Source: Sphingomonas mollis (GTDB taxonomy: Bacteria > Pseudomonadota > Alphaproteobacteria > Sphingomonadales > Sphingomonadaceae). From it: a stretch of 64,000 bases of DNA. The translations under genes and the position numbers were made by a program. Each line of letters opens with the position of its first letter. The stretch's first letter is position 1. Below, in pieces: positions 54,382 to 62,394 of the stretch. The stretch lies in contig NZ_JAELXS010000002.1 in assembly GCF_016427505.1 (NCBI RefSeq), forward strand, positions 1 to 64,000. The letters are read 5' to 3'. The notes beneath the pieces were generated by a model. It worked only from the letters and a program-made list of their open reading frames with translations. It had not been told where the DNA came from and ran no database searches.

Positions 54382-54464
54382 CTGGCACTTGCGAGCGATC
54401 GCAACGGGTTAGCCTAATTTCATTGCTCCAGATGGCGACGGGATTCTGCCGCGCCCCGGCACCG

Positions 54465-54474
54465 ATGTCTAACC
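54465..54474. promoter_or_regulatory. possible integrase arm-type site (left)
   Basis: ATGTCTAACC lies 84 bases inside the left repeat. The same 10-mer is found at 62198-62207 and a one-base variant at 62175-62184, both near the right repeat. Short direct repeats flanking the core are typical of tyrosine-integrase arm sites. Confidence 0.35.
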
Positions 54475-54520
54475 TTTTTGCGCCGGTTTCGGGGCAGGGG
54501 TTCGAGTTTCGGTGGGCGGC

Positions 54521-55210
54521 ATGAAGCGCCCTAGTGACATCCGCGTTCTGATCGCCTGCGAGTATAGCGCGACCGTCCGTGACGCCTTCCGTGCCCGCGG
54601 ATTTGATGCATGGTCATGCGACCTATTGCCGACCGAGGGCAACGCAAGCTGGCATATCGAAGGCGATGCGCTGGCCAGTGCATATAGCGGTTCATGGGAC
54701 CTGATGATTGCCCATCCGCCATGCACCGATCTGGCGGTCAGCGGGGCGCGACACCTCGAGGCAAAGCGGGCTGATGGCCGGCAGCAGCGGGCGTTGGATT
54801 TCGTACGGCAGCTTCTGGATGCCCCGATCCCGCATATTGCGCTGGAGAACTCGGTAAGCATCATCAGCAGCCAAGTGCGAAAGCCCGACCAGATCATCCA
54901 GCCGTGGCAGTTTGGCCATGCAGAGACGAAGACGACGCGCCTATGGACGAAGGGGCTGCCGAAGCTGACCCACACAGACGTCGTTGAGCCGGACTATATG
55001 CGCAATGCGGACGGAACGTACTACCGCGATAAGAAGGGAAAGCGGTATTCACGCATCCACTTCATGTCCGGGAGGATGAAAGACACAGAGCGCTGGAAGG
55101 AACGCAGCCGCACCTATCATGGCATCGCCGACGCCATGGCCAAGCAGTGGGGCGACCATCTGTTGTCCATGACCTCAGAGATCGCGCATCTGACGCGGAG
55201 GGCAGCATGA
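54521..55210 (+). CDS. phage-type DNA methyltransferase-like protein
   Basis: Encodes 229 residues with an N-terminal Rossmann-like start (IRVLIACEYSATVRDAFRAR, acidic SCDLLPTEG) and a catalytic-loop-like AHPPCTDLAVSGARHLEAKR, followed by HIALENSVSIIS and a KKGKRYSRIHFMSG region. This fits small phage DNA cytosine methyltransferase-like proteins, with PPC as the expected catalytic Cys loop. The activity is not certain, since target recognition parts are minimal. The ATG at 54521 has only a weak GGTGGG site; a GTG nine bases upstream is possible. Its stop overlaps the start of the broken dcm gene (ATGA). Confidence 0.7.
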   Translation: MKRPSDIRVLIACEYSATVRDAFRARGFDAWSCDLLPTEGNASWHIEGDALASAYSGSWDLMIAHPPCTDLAVSGARHLEAKRADGRQQRALDFVRQLLDAPIPHIALENSVSIISSQVRKPDQIIQPWQFGHAETKTTRLWTKGLPKLTHTDVVEPDYMRNADGTYYRDKKGKRYSRIHFMSGRMKDTERWKERSRTYHGIADAMAKQWGDHLLSMTSEIAHLTRRAA

Positions 55211-55919
55211 GCCGCCCCCGTCTACTCGACCTATTCAACGGCATAGGCGGCTTTTCGTCGGGCTAGAGGTCGCAGGATTTCAGACCGTCGCCTTTTGCGA
55301 GGCGGATGAAGCGTGCCGACGTGTGCTGGCGAAGAACTGGCCAGGAGTGCCGATCTATGACGACGTGCGCGAACTCAGCGCCCAGCACCTCACCGCAGCT
55401 GGAATTGCCGTGGATGCCATCTGTTGGGGCTTTCCCCTGTCAGAACATCAGTCTCGCCGGTCGCATGGAAGGGATCGACGGCGCCAAGTCCGGCTTATGG
55501 CAGCACTACCGACGGCTCATTCAGGAACTCCGGCCACGGTGGGTCATCATCGAAAACTCCCCCGTCCTTCGATCTCGCGGACTGGAAACAATGCTCAGCG
55601 AGCTCACTGCGCTCGGGTATGATGCGGAGTGGCATTGTCTCCCCGCTAACGCCTTTGGCGCGCCTCACCGGCGGGATCGCCTCTGGGTTGTGGCCTACCC
55701 CACTGGCGGGCGAGACGGGCTTCCGCCGCTCGAAATTTCTACAGGGTGGGACCAGTCTCAGCACCTCGCTTGGTGGCATACCGAACCCGCTGTGGGTCGA
55801 GTGGTTGATGGGATTTCCGCCGAACCACACCGCCTTGCCCAGCTTGGGAATGCCGTCGTGCCGAGATTGTCGAAGAAATTGGGAGGGCGCTTCTCCTCTC
55901 GGAAAGGCTGGCAGCATGA
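55207..55919 (+). pseudogene. frameshifted C5-cytosine DNA methyltransferase (dcm type)
   Basis: The ancestral product starts RPRLLDLFNGIGGFS (AdoMet motif I), runs through LEVAGFQTVAFCEADEACRR, AICWGFPCQNISLAG (PCQ catalytic loop), PRWVIIENSPVL (ENV-like motif), GAPHRRDRLWVVAYP, HRLAQLGNAVVP (motif X) and ends EIVEEIGRALLLSERLAA with TGA at 55917-55919. Three single-base changes break it: one base missing near 55265 after FSSG, an extra C in the CCCC run near 55437 and one base missing near 55862 after GNAVVP. The original stop overlapped the next gene's ATG (ATGA), so the genes formed a coupled set. No functional enzyme can be made unless these are sequencing errors. Confidence 0.85.
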
Positions 55920-56170
55920 ACACCGACCAGATCACAGAAATCTTGGCCGCAGTATCAATGGGAGAAATGACTGTCGCAGATGCCTCCCAGCGCCTTGCCC
56001 ATGAGACGGGGAACATCGAAAAAAGCACGGCAGGCGAGGCATATGGCAAATGGCACGATGCTTTGCGGACGGCTCGCGATTATGTCGCCGACGCGGCAAA
56101 AGGCAAGCTGACCTATGAAGACAGCGGCGAAGGTTTTGCCGCCATGGCTAGGGAAGACCTTCCATATTGA
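55916..56170 (+). CDS. small phage-type hypothetical protein (84 aa)
   Basis: Encodes 84 residues, MNTDQITEILAAVSMGEMTV at the start, acidic and helical, with no cysteines and no membrane segment. A GGAAAGG ribosome site precedes the ATG at 55916. The frame of this gene is also open upstream over the dcm remnant, but that part is not its coding region. No function is recognised; genes of this size and style are common between methylase and tail genes of phages. Confidence 0.65.
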   Translation: MNTDQITEILAAVSMGEMTVADASQRLAHETGNIEKSTAGEAYGKWHDALRTARDYVADAAKGKLTYEDSGEGFAAMAREDLPY

Positions 56171-56236
56171 TGCCGCGCTAGCCACCACCCACCCAGACGC
56201 CCTTGTATCAGGTTCCTCGACTGGAGGGGTGGGGCG

Positions 56237-56425
56237 GTGAGCCAGGATACCTACAGCACCGACGCGCCTGAGTGCCCGTATTGCGGGTACAAGCAAAGCC
56301 ACGATGGCGGCTATCTCTATGACGAGGATCTGACCGAGATCGACTGCGGAAGTTGCGACCGGACGTTCAACGTCGAGGTCTATGTCAGCACCTCGTGGAC
56401 ATGCCGCCCGAGGCATGGAGCATGA
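56237..56425 (+). CDS. small zinc-ribbon-like phage protein (62 aa)
   Basis: Encodes 62 residues with CPYCGYKQSHDGG and IDCGSCDRTFNV, two CxxC knuckles that should bind one zinc, as in small phage zinc-ribbon proteins. It starts with GTG at 56237 (preceding GGGGCG region). The next genes follow closely, suggesting a small co-transcribed set. The function is unknown. Confidence 0.65.
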   Translation: MSQDTYSTDAPECPYCGYKQSHDGGYLYDEDLTEIDCGSCDRTFNVEVYVSTSWTCRPRHGA

Positions 56426-56471
56426 CCCCTAACGACATCAGGGTAGGGGAATGCCGTCAGGGAGAAGTAAT

Positions 56472-56699
56472 GTGAACATGGAAGTGATCATCACCAACGC
56501 TCTGCGCGAGTGCCGGCAGGCTGCAGCCAAAGCTGCCATGCTGCGCGCCTCGATCATAGCCGCCATGCATTCTCAGTACCCGATCCACACCGACTATGAC
56601 CGCGGCTATGCGCAGGGCCGACAAGACGCTGCCCGCGCTATCAGAGAGGCCCCTTCCCCGATGGGAGGGGAGGACAGACCCAAGGGAGAGAGCAAATGA
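56472..56699 (+). CDS. small phage-type hypothetical protein (75 aa)
   Basis: Encodes 75 residues (NMEVIITNALRECRQAAAKA near the start), helical with YDRGYAQGRQDAARAI in the second half. A GTG at 56472 has AGGGAGAAG upstream; a longer reading from 56451 and an ATG six bases later are alternatives. It overlaps the next gene by four bases (ATGA). Confidence 0.6.
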   Translation: MNMEVIITNALRECRQAAAKAAMLRASIIAAMHSQYPIHTDYDRGYAQGRQDAARAIREAPSPMGGEDRPKGESK

Positions 56700-56941
56700 C
56701 GCAGGAAGCCACGTATACGATGGAACATCACATGCGGGTCTATGACGATAAGCATGGGTGGTATGTCACCATTCGGCCGGATCGCGACGGCGCCGGCGCG
56801 TACGAGATCGCTTGGAACGACGGCGACGATCAGGTGAAGGACGGGCGGACAGTTGTCATGCCGTGGGCGATGGCGCGCCTTATGGCGTCGGCTATTCTCA
56901 ATACCTCTCCACCCCTTCCCGACACCGGGTTGCAGGCGTAG
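56696..56941 (+). CDS. small phage-type hypothetical protein (81 aa)
   Basis: Encodes 81 residues with MEHHMRVYDDKHGWYVTIRP and EIAWNDGDDQVKDGRTVVMP, a beta-rich small domain. It begins within the stop codon of the preceding small gene, which shows that the two are translationally coupled. No family is recognised. Confidence 0.6.
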   Translation: MTQEATYTMEHHMRVYDDKHGWYVTIRPDRDGAGAYEIAWNDGDDQVKDGRTVVMPWAMARLMASAILNTSPPLPDTGLQA

Positions 56942-56950
56942 GCTAGGGGG

Positions 56951-57157
56951 ATGGCGCGTGCGGTGCATTTCGTCGGGTTCCGCGGTGACGAGTATCTGGC
57001 TGCCCGGCGCGCGTTCGGGCCGCCCGACTTCGTGCATCGGATCTGGGACCGGCGATCACGGCGCGAAGTGGCGGCCGGCGACCTGATCGTGTTCGCCACG
57101 GGGTCGCACGACCAGCCATATGCCGACCGAAACGGGGATGACATCCGAGAAACCTGA
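56951..57157 (+). CDS. small phage-type hypothetical protein (68 aa)
   Basis: Encodes 68 residues, MARAVHFVGFRGDEYLAARR at the start, then FGPPDFVHRIWDRRSRREVA and DLIVFATGSHDQPYADRNGD. The layout is like that of a group of short phage proteins of unknown function. AGGGGG directly precedes the ATG. It is the last plus-strand gene of this small cluster. Confidence 0.6.
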   Translation: MARAVHFVGFRGDEYLAARRAFGPPDFVHRIWDRRSRREVAAGDLIVFATGSHDQPYADRNGDDIRET

Positions 57158-57226
57158 CTTCGTGCTTTCAGGTATGAGCGCCAGAGCGCAGTAGCCACAA
57201 ACATCCATTCGCGAACAGGCGATTAT

Positions 57227-58072
57227 CTACACCCTTCTGGTCGGGATCAGCGACTTTGCCCATCCAGCCATGCGCCCTTTAATCTGCCACCATCTCCAGC
57301 GCGCTTCTTTGTACTTATTAATAAGGTACACTGGAGGGGTTGATTTAAATAGGTTTTTTCCGGATAGGTCAGTATTAAGCCAGGACGAGTACTCACAAAT
57401 TTTCGCATAGTATTCAGCTTCATTGGCCGGCATTTTTTTATCTTTATACCAAGGCCGGTGTTTGATGGTAAATTCACCAGCCACACGAACCGCTTTAAAG
57501 AAATGCCAAAGGTGAAAATATCGACGATTGTACAAAGCCAACGTTGTATCAACTTTTGCATCAAACACGTCAGGTCTAACCGGAGTCAGCCAATATCGAT
57601 TTTCGTATTCGGCAATACCCATTGCAATAGGTTCATCATATTGCCGAACCTTAAGCTCTTCGAAAAGATGACTGTCACTAATATCCAGCGCACATCCTAC
57701 CTTTCCGATTTTCAGCTCTTTCGATAGAACTAAAAGCCTACTCACGAAATCGGAAGGTAGCGGAGATGGCAGCTCGATGTCAGGGTCTGTGTAAAAGAAA
57801 ACCTTTTCCGCAAACAAGTATGCCAACGAGTCGAAGAAATATCGAGGCCCCTTATTCGTCCGTCGTCTGATGACACGGCACCCGTGGATGCGCTCGACCT
57901 CATCAAGCATGCATTGGGTAGCTACGCCCTCGCTCGCTTGATCAATTATCACGATGTTAGCAAAGCCGTTAGCTATCAAACTGTCAACCAAGCGGCGTGT
58001 GTATGTTGGCAGATTAAAATTATTGATGTATACTGGTACAGTTTTTCGCAAAGCGCACTCGTATGCATTCAC
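57227..58072 (-). CDS. glycosyltransferase-like protein, AT-rich
   Basis: Encodes about 281 residues with the features of a GT-A type glycosyltransferase: an N-terminal TVPVYINNFNLPTYTRRLVD, IVIIDQASEG, and a DxD-like FYTDPDIELP metal site around residue 110, followed by a C-terminal region with FHLWHFFKAVRVAGEFTIKH. The GTG at 58072 is preceded by GGAG at a suitable distance; an ATG at 58168 could add 32 residues. It is clearly AT-richer than its neighbours, which points to separate transfer, and it lies opposite the small phage genes. Surface glycan modification by phage-borne cargo genes is a known theme, but the acceptor is unknown. Confidence 0.65.
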   Translation of the reverse strand: MNAYECALRKTVPVYINNFNLPTYTRRLVDSLIANGFANIVIIDQASEGVATQCMLDEVERIHGCRVIRRRTNKGPRYFFDSLAYLFAEKVFFYTDPDIELPSPLPSDFVSRLLVLSKELKIGKVGCALDISDSHLFEELKVRQYDEPIAMGIAEYENRYWLTPVRPDVFDAKVDTTLALYNRRYFHLWHFFKAVRVAGEFTIKHRPWYKDKKMPANEAEYYAKICEYSSWLNTDLSGKNLFKSTPPVYLINKYKEARWRWWQIKGRMAGWAKSLIPTRRV

Positions 58073-58254
58073 GGCGAATTTCTCCAGCGCCCCAAACCCT
58101 GAATTAGGGCCTTTGCCGAAAACTATGACAACTGCAAGCAGGCACTCCGTCAGGGACTCGTTGATCATAGCGAGAAGCTGACGGTGGCAGCGAGAGCAAT
58201 GGCGTAGGGACGCATGATGCTCCATCATGCGTCCCTGGTTTCCGCATGCGGCGC

Positions 58255-61200
58255 TTAAGCAGTCAGCCCGTCCTTATGGCCCAGCCAGCGCGGCGAGGTC
58301 GTGTCGGTGTAGCCGTTGGGGCGTAGCGCCCATACGTTGCCGAAGAACCCAAGGAAATAGAAGGCCGCGCCGCTGGTCCGCTCGCGCATATTGCGGGCGT
58401 GCAGGCGGTCGAGTTCTCGAAGCCGTACTCCCTGTGTCGATAGCGTTGACCAAGCATTCTTGTACTGGTTGCTAGCACCCGGCGTGTAGATATTCGGATG
58501 CAGCCCAAGTTCGTACCAGTAGTTCTCTTTGCCAGCCCGCAATACCGCATCGTTCCATTGACCGATACGGGCGGGGTGACCGGTATTCATATCGTCAACG
58601 AACCCTTGATACATCGAGTCTGCCGTAATCTCCGTGCTTTCCACCGGGAAATTGTCGTAGCTATAGGCGCTATTGCCGATGCTGCGCACGATATCCATGA
58701 AGCCGGATACGTTGAGTTCATCGGCCAGATGGTCGAGCGTCGTCGTTCGCGCTTGCCCGCAGATGGTCGGGCGGAAACGGGCTGCAAAGGCGGTGGCACC
58801 GAAGATATTCTTTGCGATCGTCCATACATCTACGCTGCGCTTGCCCAGCCACTTTCGGGCTGCGCTGAACATCGCCGCGTTGCCGACGATTTCTTGCCAG
58901 CCATCACCCGGCGCAATATCGGCGCCAGCGGCAACATTGCGCTTTGCCTGCCAGAGCAAGTTGCCGCCGGGGAACACGTAGCCGTTCGCGCCAGTGCCGC
59001 TGCCGCCGTACATGATAACCTGCCCGGCCGACACAGCGGGACTTTTCCCAAGGCCGTTGCCGCCACTCTTTACCCAGATCAGATTAGGATAGGCTGTACC
59101 GTTCGCCAGACCGATCTTCGCGCCCTCGTAGGCCGGGCGGCTCTGGTTATATCCCCCACGGGCGTTGCCGAATTCGGCATGGATGATGATGTTCGGGTTA
59201 AGGTTATCCCGAATATAGGTGTACTGGTCGATATAGAACTGATCGCTGCCGGCGATGGTGTCGACATGCCCCCAGTTACGCGCCTTGTTGTTCGCCGCTT
59301 ACTGCTGATTGGCAACGGCCACCATGACCTCATACGGCAGGCCGTCCGCCGCCGGAAAGCCTAGACCGCCGTTGTTGATGTAGTTTTCGCTGGTGGGCTT
59401 CGACCTGTTTTCGGGCGTATTGAATAACCCATCGCTCAATTCAGCATTGGCCCCGCCAAAGTCCAGATCACGGAAGCCACCGCCCATGTCCGCAGCCGAT
59501 AGCTGCGGCAGGATGCCCCCATTGATTGACGCAGGGTCTTGGTGGTTCGGAAAATACTTGAGCGAGGTTGGGCGCGGCTTTCCTCCCAACCCGATGAAGC
59601 GGGTCCCCACCAAGGTATCCCCGGTCCAATTCACGTCATGGCGAGTACCATCGCTGTTGCTGGAAATAGTAAAACTGGTGTCGTTTAGCGGATTAGTCAA
59701 CGCGCAGCCCGCGTTAGTAATAAAGTGGCCTTCCCCAAGCAAATACTTCTGTGGCGTGCGGTATGCAGATTGCGAAGACTCGAACAGCATTTCCTTGGTC
59801 ACGTCATTGACGATCGGGCGTTCATCACCAACCGAACGGCCAAGATTATACCCCATCGCCAGCGGCATGAACGATGGACGGGAATAGTAGCCAACCTTAC
59901 CGCTGGCGTTGGCGACCGGCGAACCGTTCTTCATGTGCTGGACTTCAAGCACCACATCCGTCCCGATGTTCGTACCGGTCACAGTCGGCGACAGCTTGAT
60001 CGAAGCATTGCCTGTGCCGGTGGTCGCCGTAACGGTCGCGGCCTGCCAATCGGAAACCACGGCAGCGGTGTCCGACTTCTTGACGACACGCGCACGGAAG
60101 GCGTCAGGCGACCCGACATAGGCCACTGTCGCGATCAATTCTCCGGACGTGCGAAGCACAGGCGAGGTAACGATCATGGGCATGTCCACCTGCCCGACTG
60201 TAACCGGCCGGTTGGCGGAGTTGGATCGCGCACCGGCATGGGTTGCCGCTGTCGTCCAAGCATCTCCCCACACCGCCCCCGGCTCCGAGCTTTCCGTGCT
60301 GGACAGGGGGAAGGGGCCGAACACCACATCGCGATTAAGCGTAACGCTGATTTGACGTGGCGTGCCGGAATTTAGAAATTCAACCACGTCACCGGTGGCG
60401 AGAGCACGTGGCCACGACTTGTTCGTTCCTTCGCTGTGATTGTAGTCAGTACTGTTAAGACGACGTTTGATGTTGAACAGCGTGGAACCTCGCTGGATAC
60501 CGTTCTCGAAGTACACCCCAAGGGAGTTGTCAGCGGTCACCGCCACTTGAAGTTGCGTATTGACGTTATCGACGCTGCCGATAGTGAACGATGTGTCGGC
60601 GCTTGTGCGTCGGTGTCGATTCGACCGGTGCCCGAAGTTGTTACTGGCGTAAAGGCCGGCATGTTGGGGGCAAGCGTGACGGGCGTAGAGGCCGTGGCAA
60701 CCGTGATTCCGATCTGCGACGGACGCGGACTGTTCGGGCTATCCCCCAGCGCCTCGGTCAGCGTGATCGTGCTGTTCGATGCAGGTCCGCTGCCATCATA
60801 GGCCCACGTCCGCGCCGGCCGTTCACCGTATATCCCGCCGGCAGACCGCTCGCCGTGATCGTGGAGCCGGTCGCCGCCTCGGTGATCGCGCCGCTTGCCG
60901 TCGTCCCGACCGTCAGGCTGGTCGAGGATAGGAGCAGCGCGCGGAGGGACGGCTGTTCAAAGACGTTGAGCACGCCCACTGCGAGCGACGTATCGCGCGG
61001 GCTGTTCGTTGCTCCGGCCAACGTCTCGCGCAGGACGATGCTACGGGATGTCGCCGCCTCATAGTCGATGTTCGTCAGGCCGGTGACGAGGTTCGTGCCG
61101 CTGATCGCGAACCGGCCGCCGTCGTCACTGAACAGCGACAGGGTGGAACCACTCGTCTTGCCGAGAATACCGCCGATGACAGTACTGGACGCTGCGTTTT

Positions 61201-61321
61201 CGGTGACGCTGTTGGCGGCGAGGGAGAGGGCGGAGAGGACGGGGCGCGTCTCAAGCGACGCGATCCGGGTATCCATCTCGTTCAGGATGACGTTGATCTG
61301 GCGGTTGTCGTTCTGGGCCAT
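58255..61321 (-). pseudogene. broken phage tail/fibre-type gene
   Basis: The ancestral reading begins MAQNDNRQINVILNEMDTRI, passes a cadherin-like beta region (SVTENAASSTVIGGILGKTS, GGRFAISGTNLVTGL) and continues through AVTADNSLGVYFENG to the C-terminal SPRWLGHKDGLTA, about 1,020 codons. A frameshift lies near 60825 (after AGYTVNG), another between about 60600 and 60690, and an in-frame TAA at 59299-59301 interrupts VANQQ and AANNKARNWGHVDT. Codons on both sides of the TAA are in the same frame, so only that stop separates the C-terminal 350 residues. The N-terminal part resembles sphingomonad phage structural proteins; the large C-terminal part is of unknown family. Confidence 0.7.
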
Positions 61322-61324
61322 GGT

Positions 61325-61395
61325 TTATGCTCCGAGCGCGGTAAGACGGGTGTCGAGGGCGTTCGCTGGCGCGGTGAAGCCGCTGACCTGCGATC
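61325..61395 (-). pseudogene. 3' scrap of a further phage structural gene
   Basis: Directly upstream of the broken tail gene the minus strand reads GSQVSGFTAPANALDTRLTA followed by LGA and TAA (61325-61327). It looks like the natural C-terminus of a preceding phage gene whose remainder has been lost at a junction near 61395-61405, where the opposite-strand integrase remnant begins. Confidence 0.5.
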
Positions 61396-61404
61396 CCAGC
61401 AGCG

Positions 61405-62182
61405 GAGTTCGAGCATATCGACGCGATCCTCGCCAAGAAGGCAGTACGCGACACCAGCGGCAAGCGGATCGAGGGCGGCATTCACGCGGCCCGCAAGCTA
61501 CGCAAGGAACTGGTGCGCCTGTTCGAGTTTGCGGTGAAGGCGCGGATGCGACCGAACAACCCGGTCACGCAATCTGAGAAGATCAAGGATACCGCGGCCG
61601 ACCGCACGAAGGGCTTCCATAGCTGGACCGAGGCGGAGATTGACCAGTACCGAGATCGTCACCCGATCGGCACGCGCGCGCGGCTCGCCATGGAAATGCT
61701 GCTATGGACGACGAAGCGGCGCAGCGACGTGCGCCAGATGGGGCCTGACGCCATCGTAGACGGCCGAATCGAGGTGACGCAGGGAAAGGGCGGCAAGACG
61801 CTGTGGATCGCCGTGGCGCCGCAGTTGCTGGAAGCCCTGACCGCCATGCCCCCGCCGCCCGCCGGCGCGACTACGTTCCTGCTGACTGAGCGCGGCCAGC
61901 CATGGAGCCGGGCAGGGTTCGGCAACTGGTTTCGCAAGCAGTGCGACGCAGCCGGGCTGTCCTAGTGTTCGGCCCATGGCCTGCGCAAGGCGAGCATGGA
62001 GGCGAATGGCTGAACTGGACATGGCGAATCAGACGCTCAAGTCGCTGTCCGGGTATAGTCGTGACGATCAGGTGGCGCATTACACGCGCGGCGCGGATCA
62101 GGTCCGCATGGCGGATGCCGCCGTCGCTGCATTGTCGAAATGGGAGAAATCCCGTCCCAAAAAGGGAGAGCGGAATGTCTAG
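61405..62182 (+). pseudogene. tyrosine-recombinase integrase remnant
   Basis: The plus strand reads EFEHIDAILAKKAVRDTSGK, then a core-binding region with RLFEFAVKARMRPNNP, then the catalytic domain with GFHSWTEAEIDQYRDRHPIG, TTKRRSDVRQMG (Arg I), FLLTERGQPWSRAGFGNWFR, HGLRK (His and Arg II) and DQVAHYTRGADQVRMADAAV (nucleophile Tyr). The N-terminal arm domain is missing; a TAG at 61963-61965 interrupts before SAHGLRK, and a frameshift follows it before MANQTLKSLSGY. All catalytic residues are still recognisable but no intact protein can be made. It is next to and directed toward the tRNA-Asn end. Confidence 0.85.
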
Positions 62183-62207
62183 CCCTCGCAGCTACGAATG
62201 TCTAACC
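62175..62207. promoter_or_regulatory. possible integrase arm-type sites (right)
   Basis: ATGTCTAGCC (62175-62184) and ATGTCTAACC (62198-62207) are direct repeats in a 33-base stretch, 36 bases inside the right attachment repeat. The second copy is identical to 54465-54474 near the left end. Confidence 0.35.
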
Positions 62208-62242
62208 TACCCCCAAACACCTACAACAGCGAGGTATTATAT

Positions 62243-62265
62243 GAAGGGTGGCTCCCTGAGTAGGA
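62243..62265. repeat. attR-like direct repeat copy in the tRNA-Asn 3' end
   Basis: GAAGGGTGGCTCCCTGAGTA plus GGA, identical to 54359-54381. It covers the acceptor 3' strand and CCA of tRNA-Asn and extends six bases beyond it. Confidence 0.9.
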
Positions 62266-62323
62266 TTCGAACCTACGGCCGCTCGATTAACAGTCGAGAG
62301 CTCTACCGCTGAGCTATCAGGGA
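62249..62323 (-). tRNA. tRNA-Asn (anticodon GTT)
   Basis: The minus strand forms a full cloverleaf: acceptor TCCCTGA / TCAGGGA with discriminator G and encoded CCA (62249-62251), D arm TAGCTCAGCGGTAGAGC, anticodon stem CTCGA/TCGAG with loop CTGTTAA (GTT), and T arm with GGTTCGAATCC. Its 3' end is the insertion site of the neighbouring element; the gene remains intact. Confidence 0.96.
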
Positions 62324-62394
62324 TCGTTGCTGTGGGCGGGTCTATAATCGACCGAAAAGAGGATGCAACCCCGTTCGTGCACTCGGAGGCACGA

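Larger units (their letters stand above)
54056..54520. other. intergenic stretch with the left end of the tRNA-Asn element
   Basis: About 465 bases without a supported gene. It holds the 23-bp attL-like repeat at 54359-54381 and an ATGTCTAACC motif at 54465-54474. A short hairpin CCTTCG-n7-CGAAGG ends at the left edge of the repeat. Confidence 0.55.
54359..62265. mobile_element. decayed integrated element (phage-like) in tRNA-Asn
   Basis: A region of about 7.9 kb is bounded by a perfect 23-bp direct repeat; the right copy is the 3' end of the intact tRNA-Asn gene. The integrase remnant lies next to the tRNA and points toward it, as in most tyrosine-recombinase elements. Inside are a methylase gene, a frameshifted cytosine methyltransferase, five small phage-type genes, an AT-rich glycosyltransferase-like gene and a broken tail-type gene. 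No replication, packaging or capsid genes are seen, so the element has been deleted internally and cannot be an active prophage. The left boundary and integrase state are seen in sequence; the phage origin is inferred. Confidence 0.88.

Noticed and set aside
59299..59301. Programmed stop-codon readthrough in the tail-type gene
   Set aside because: Two frameshifts upstream in the same gene make simple decay more likely, and no readthrough context is evident.
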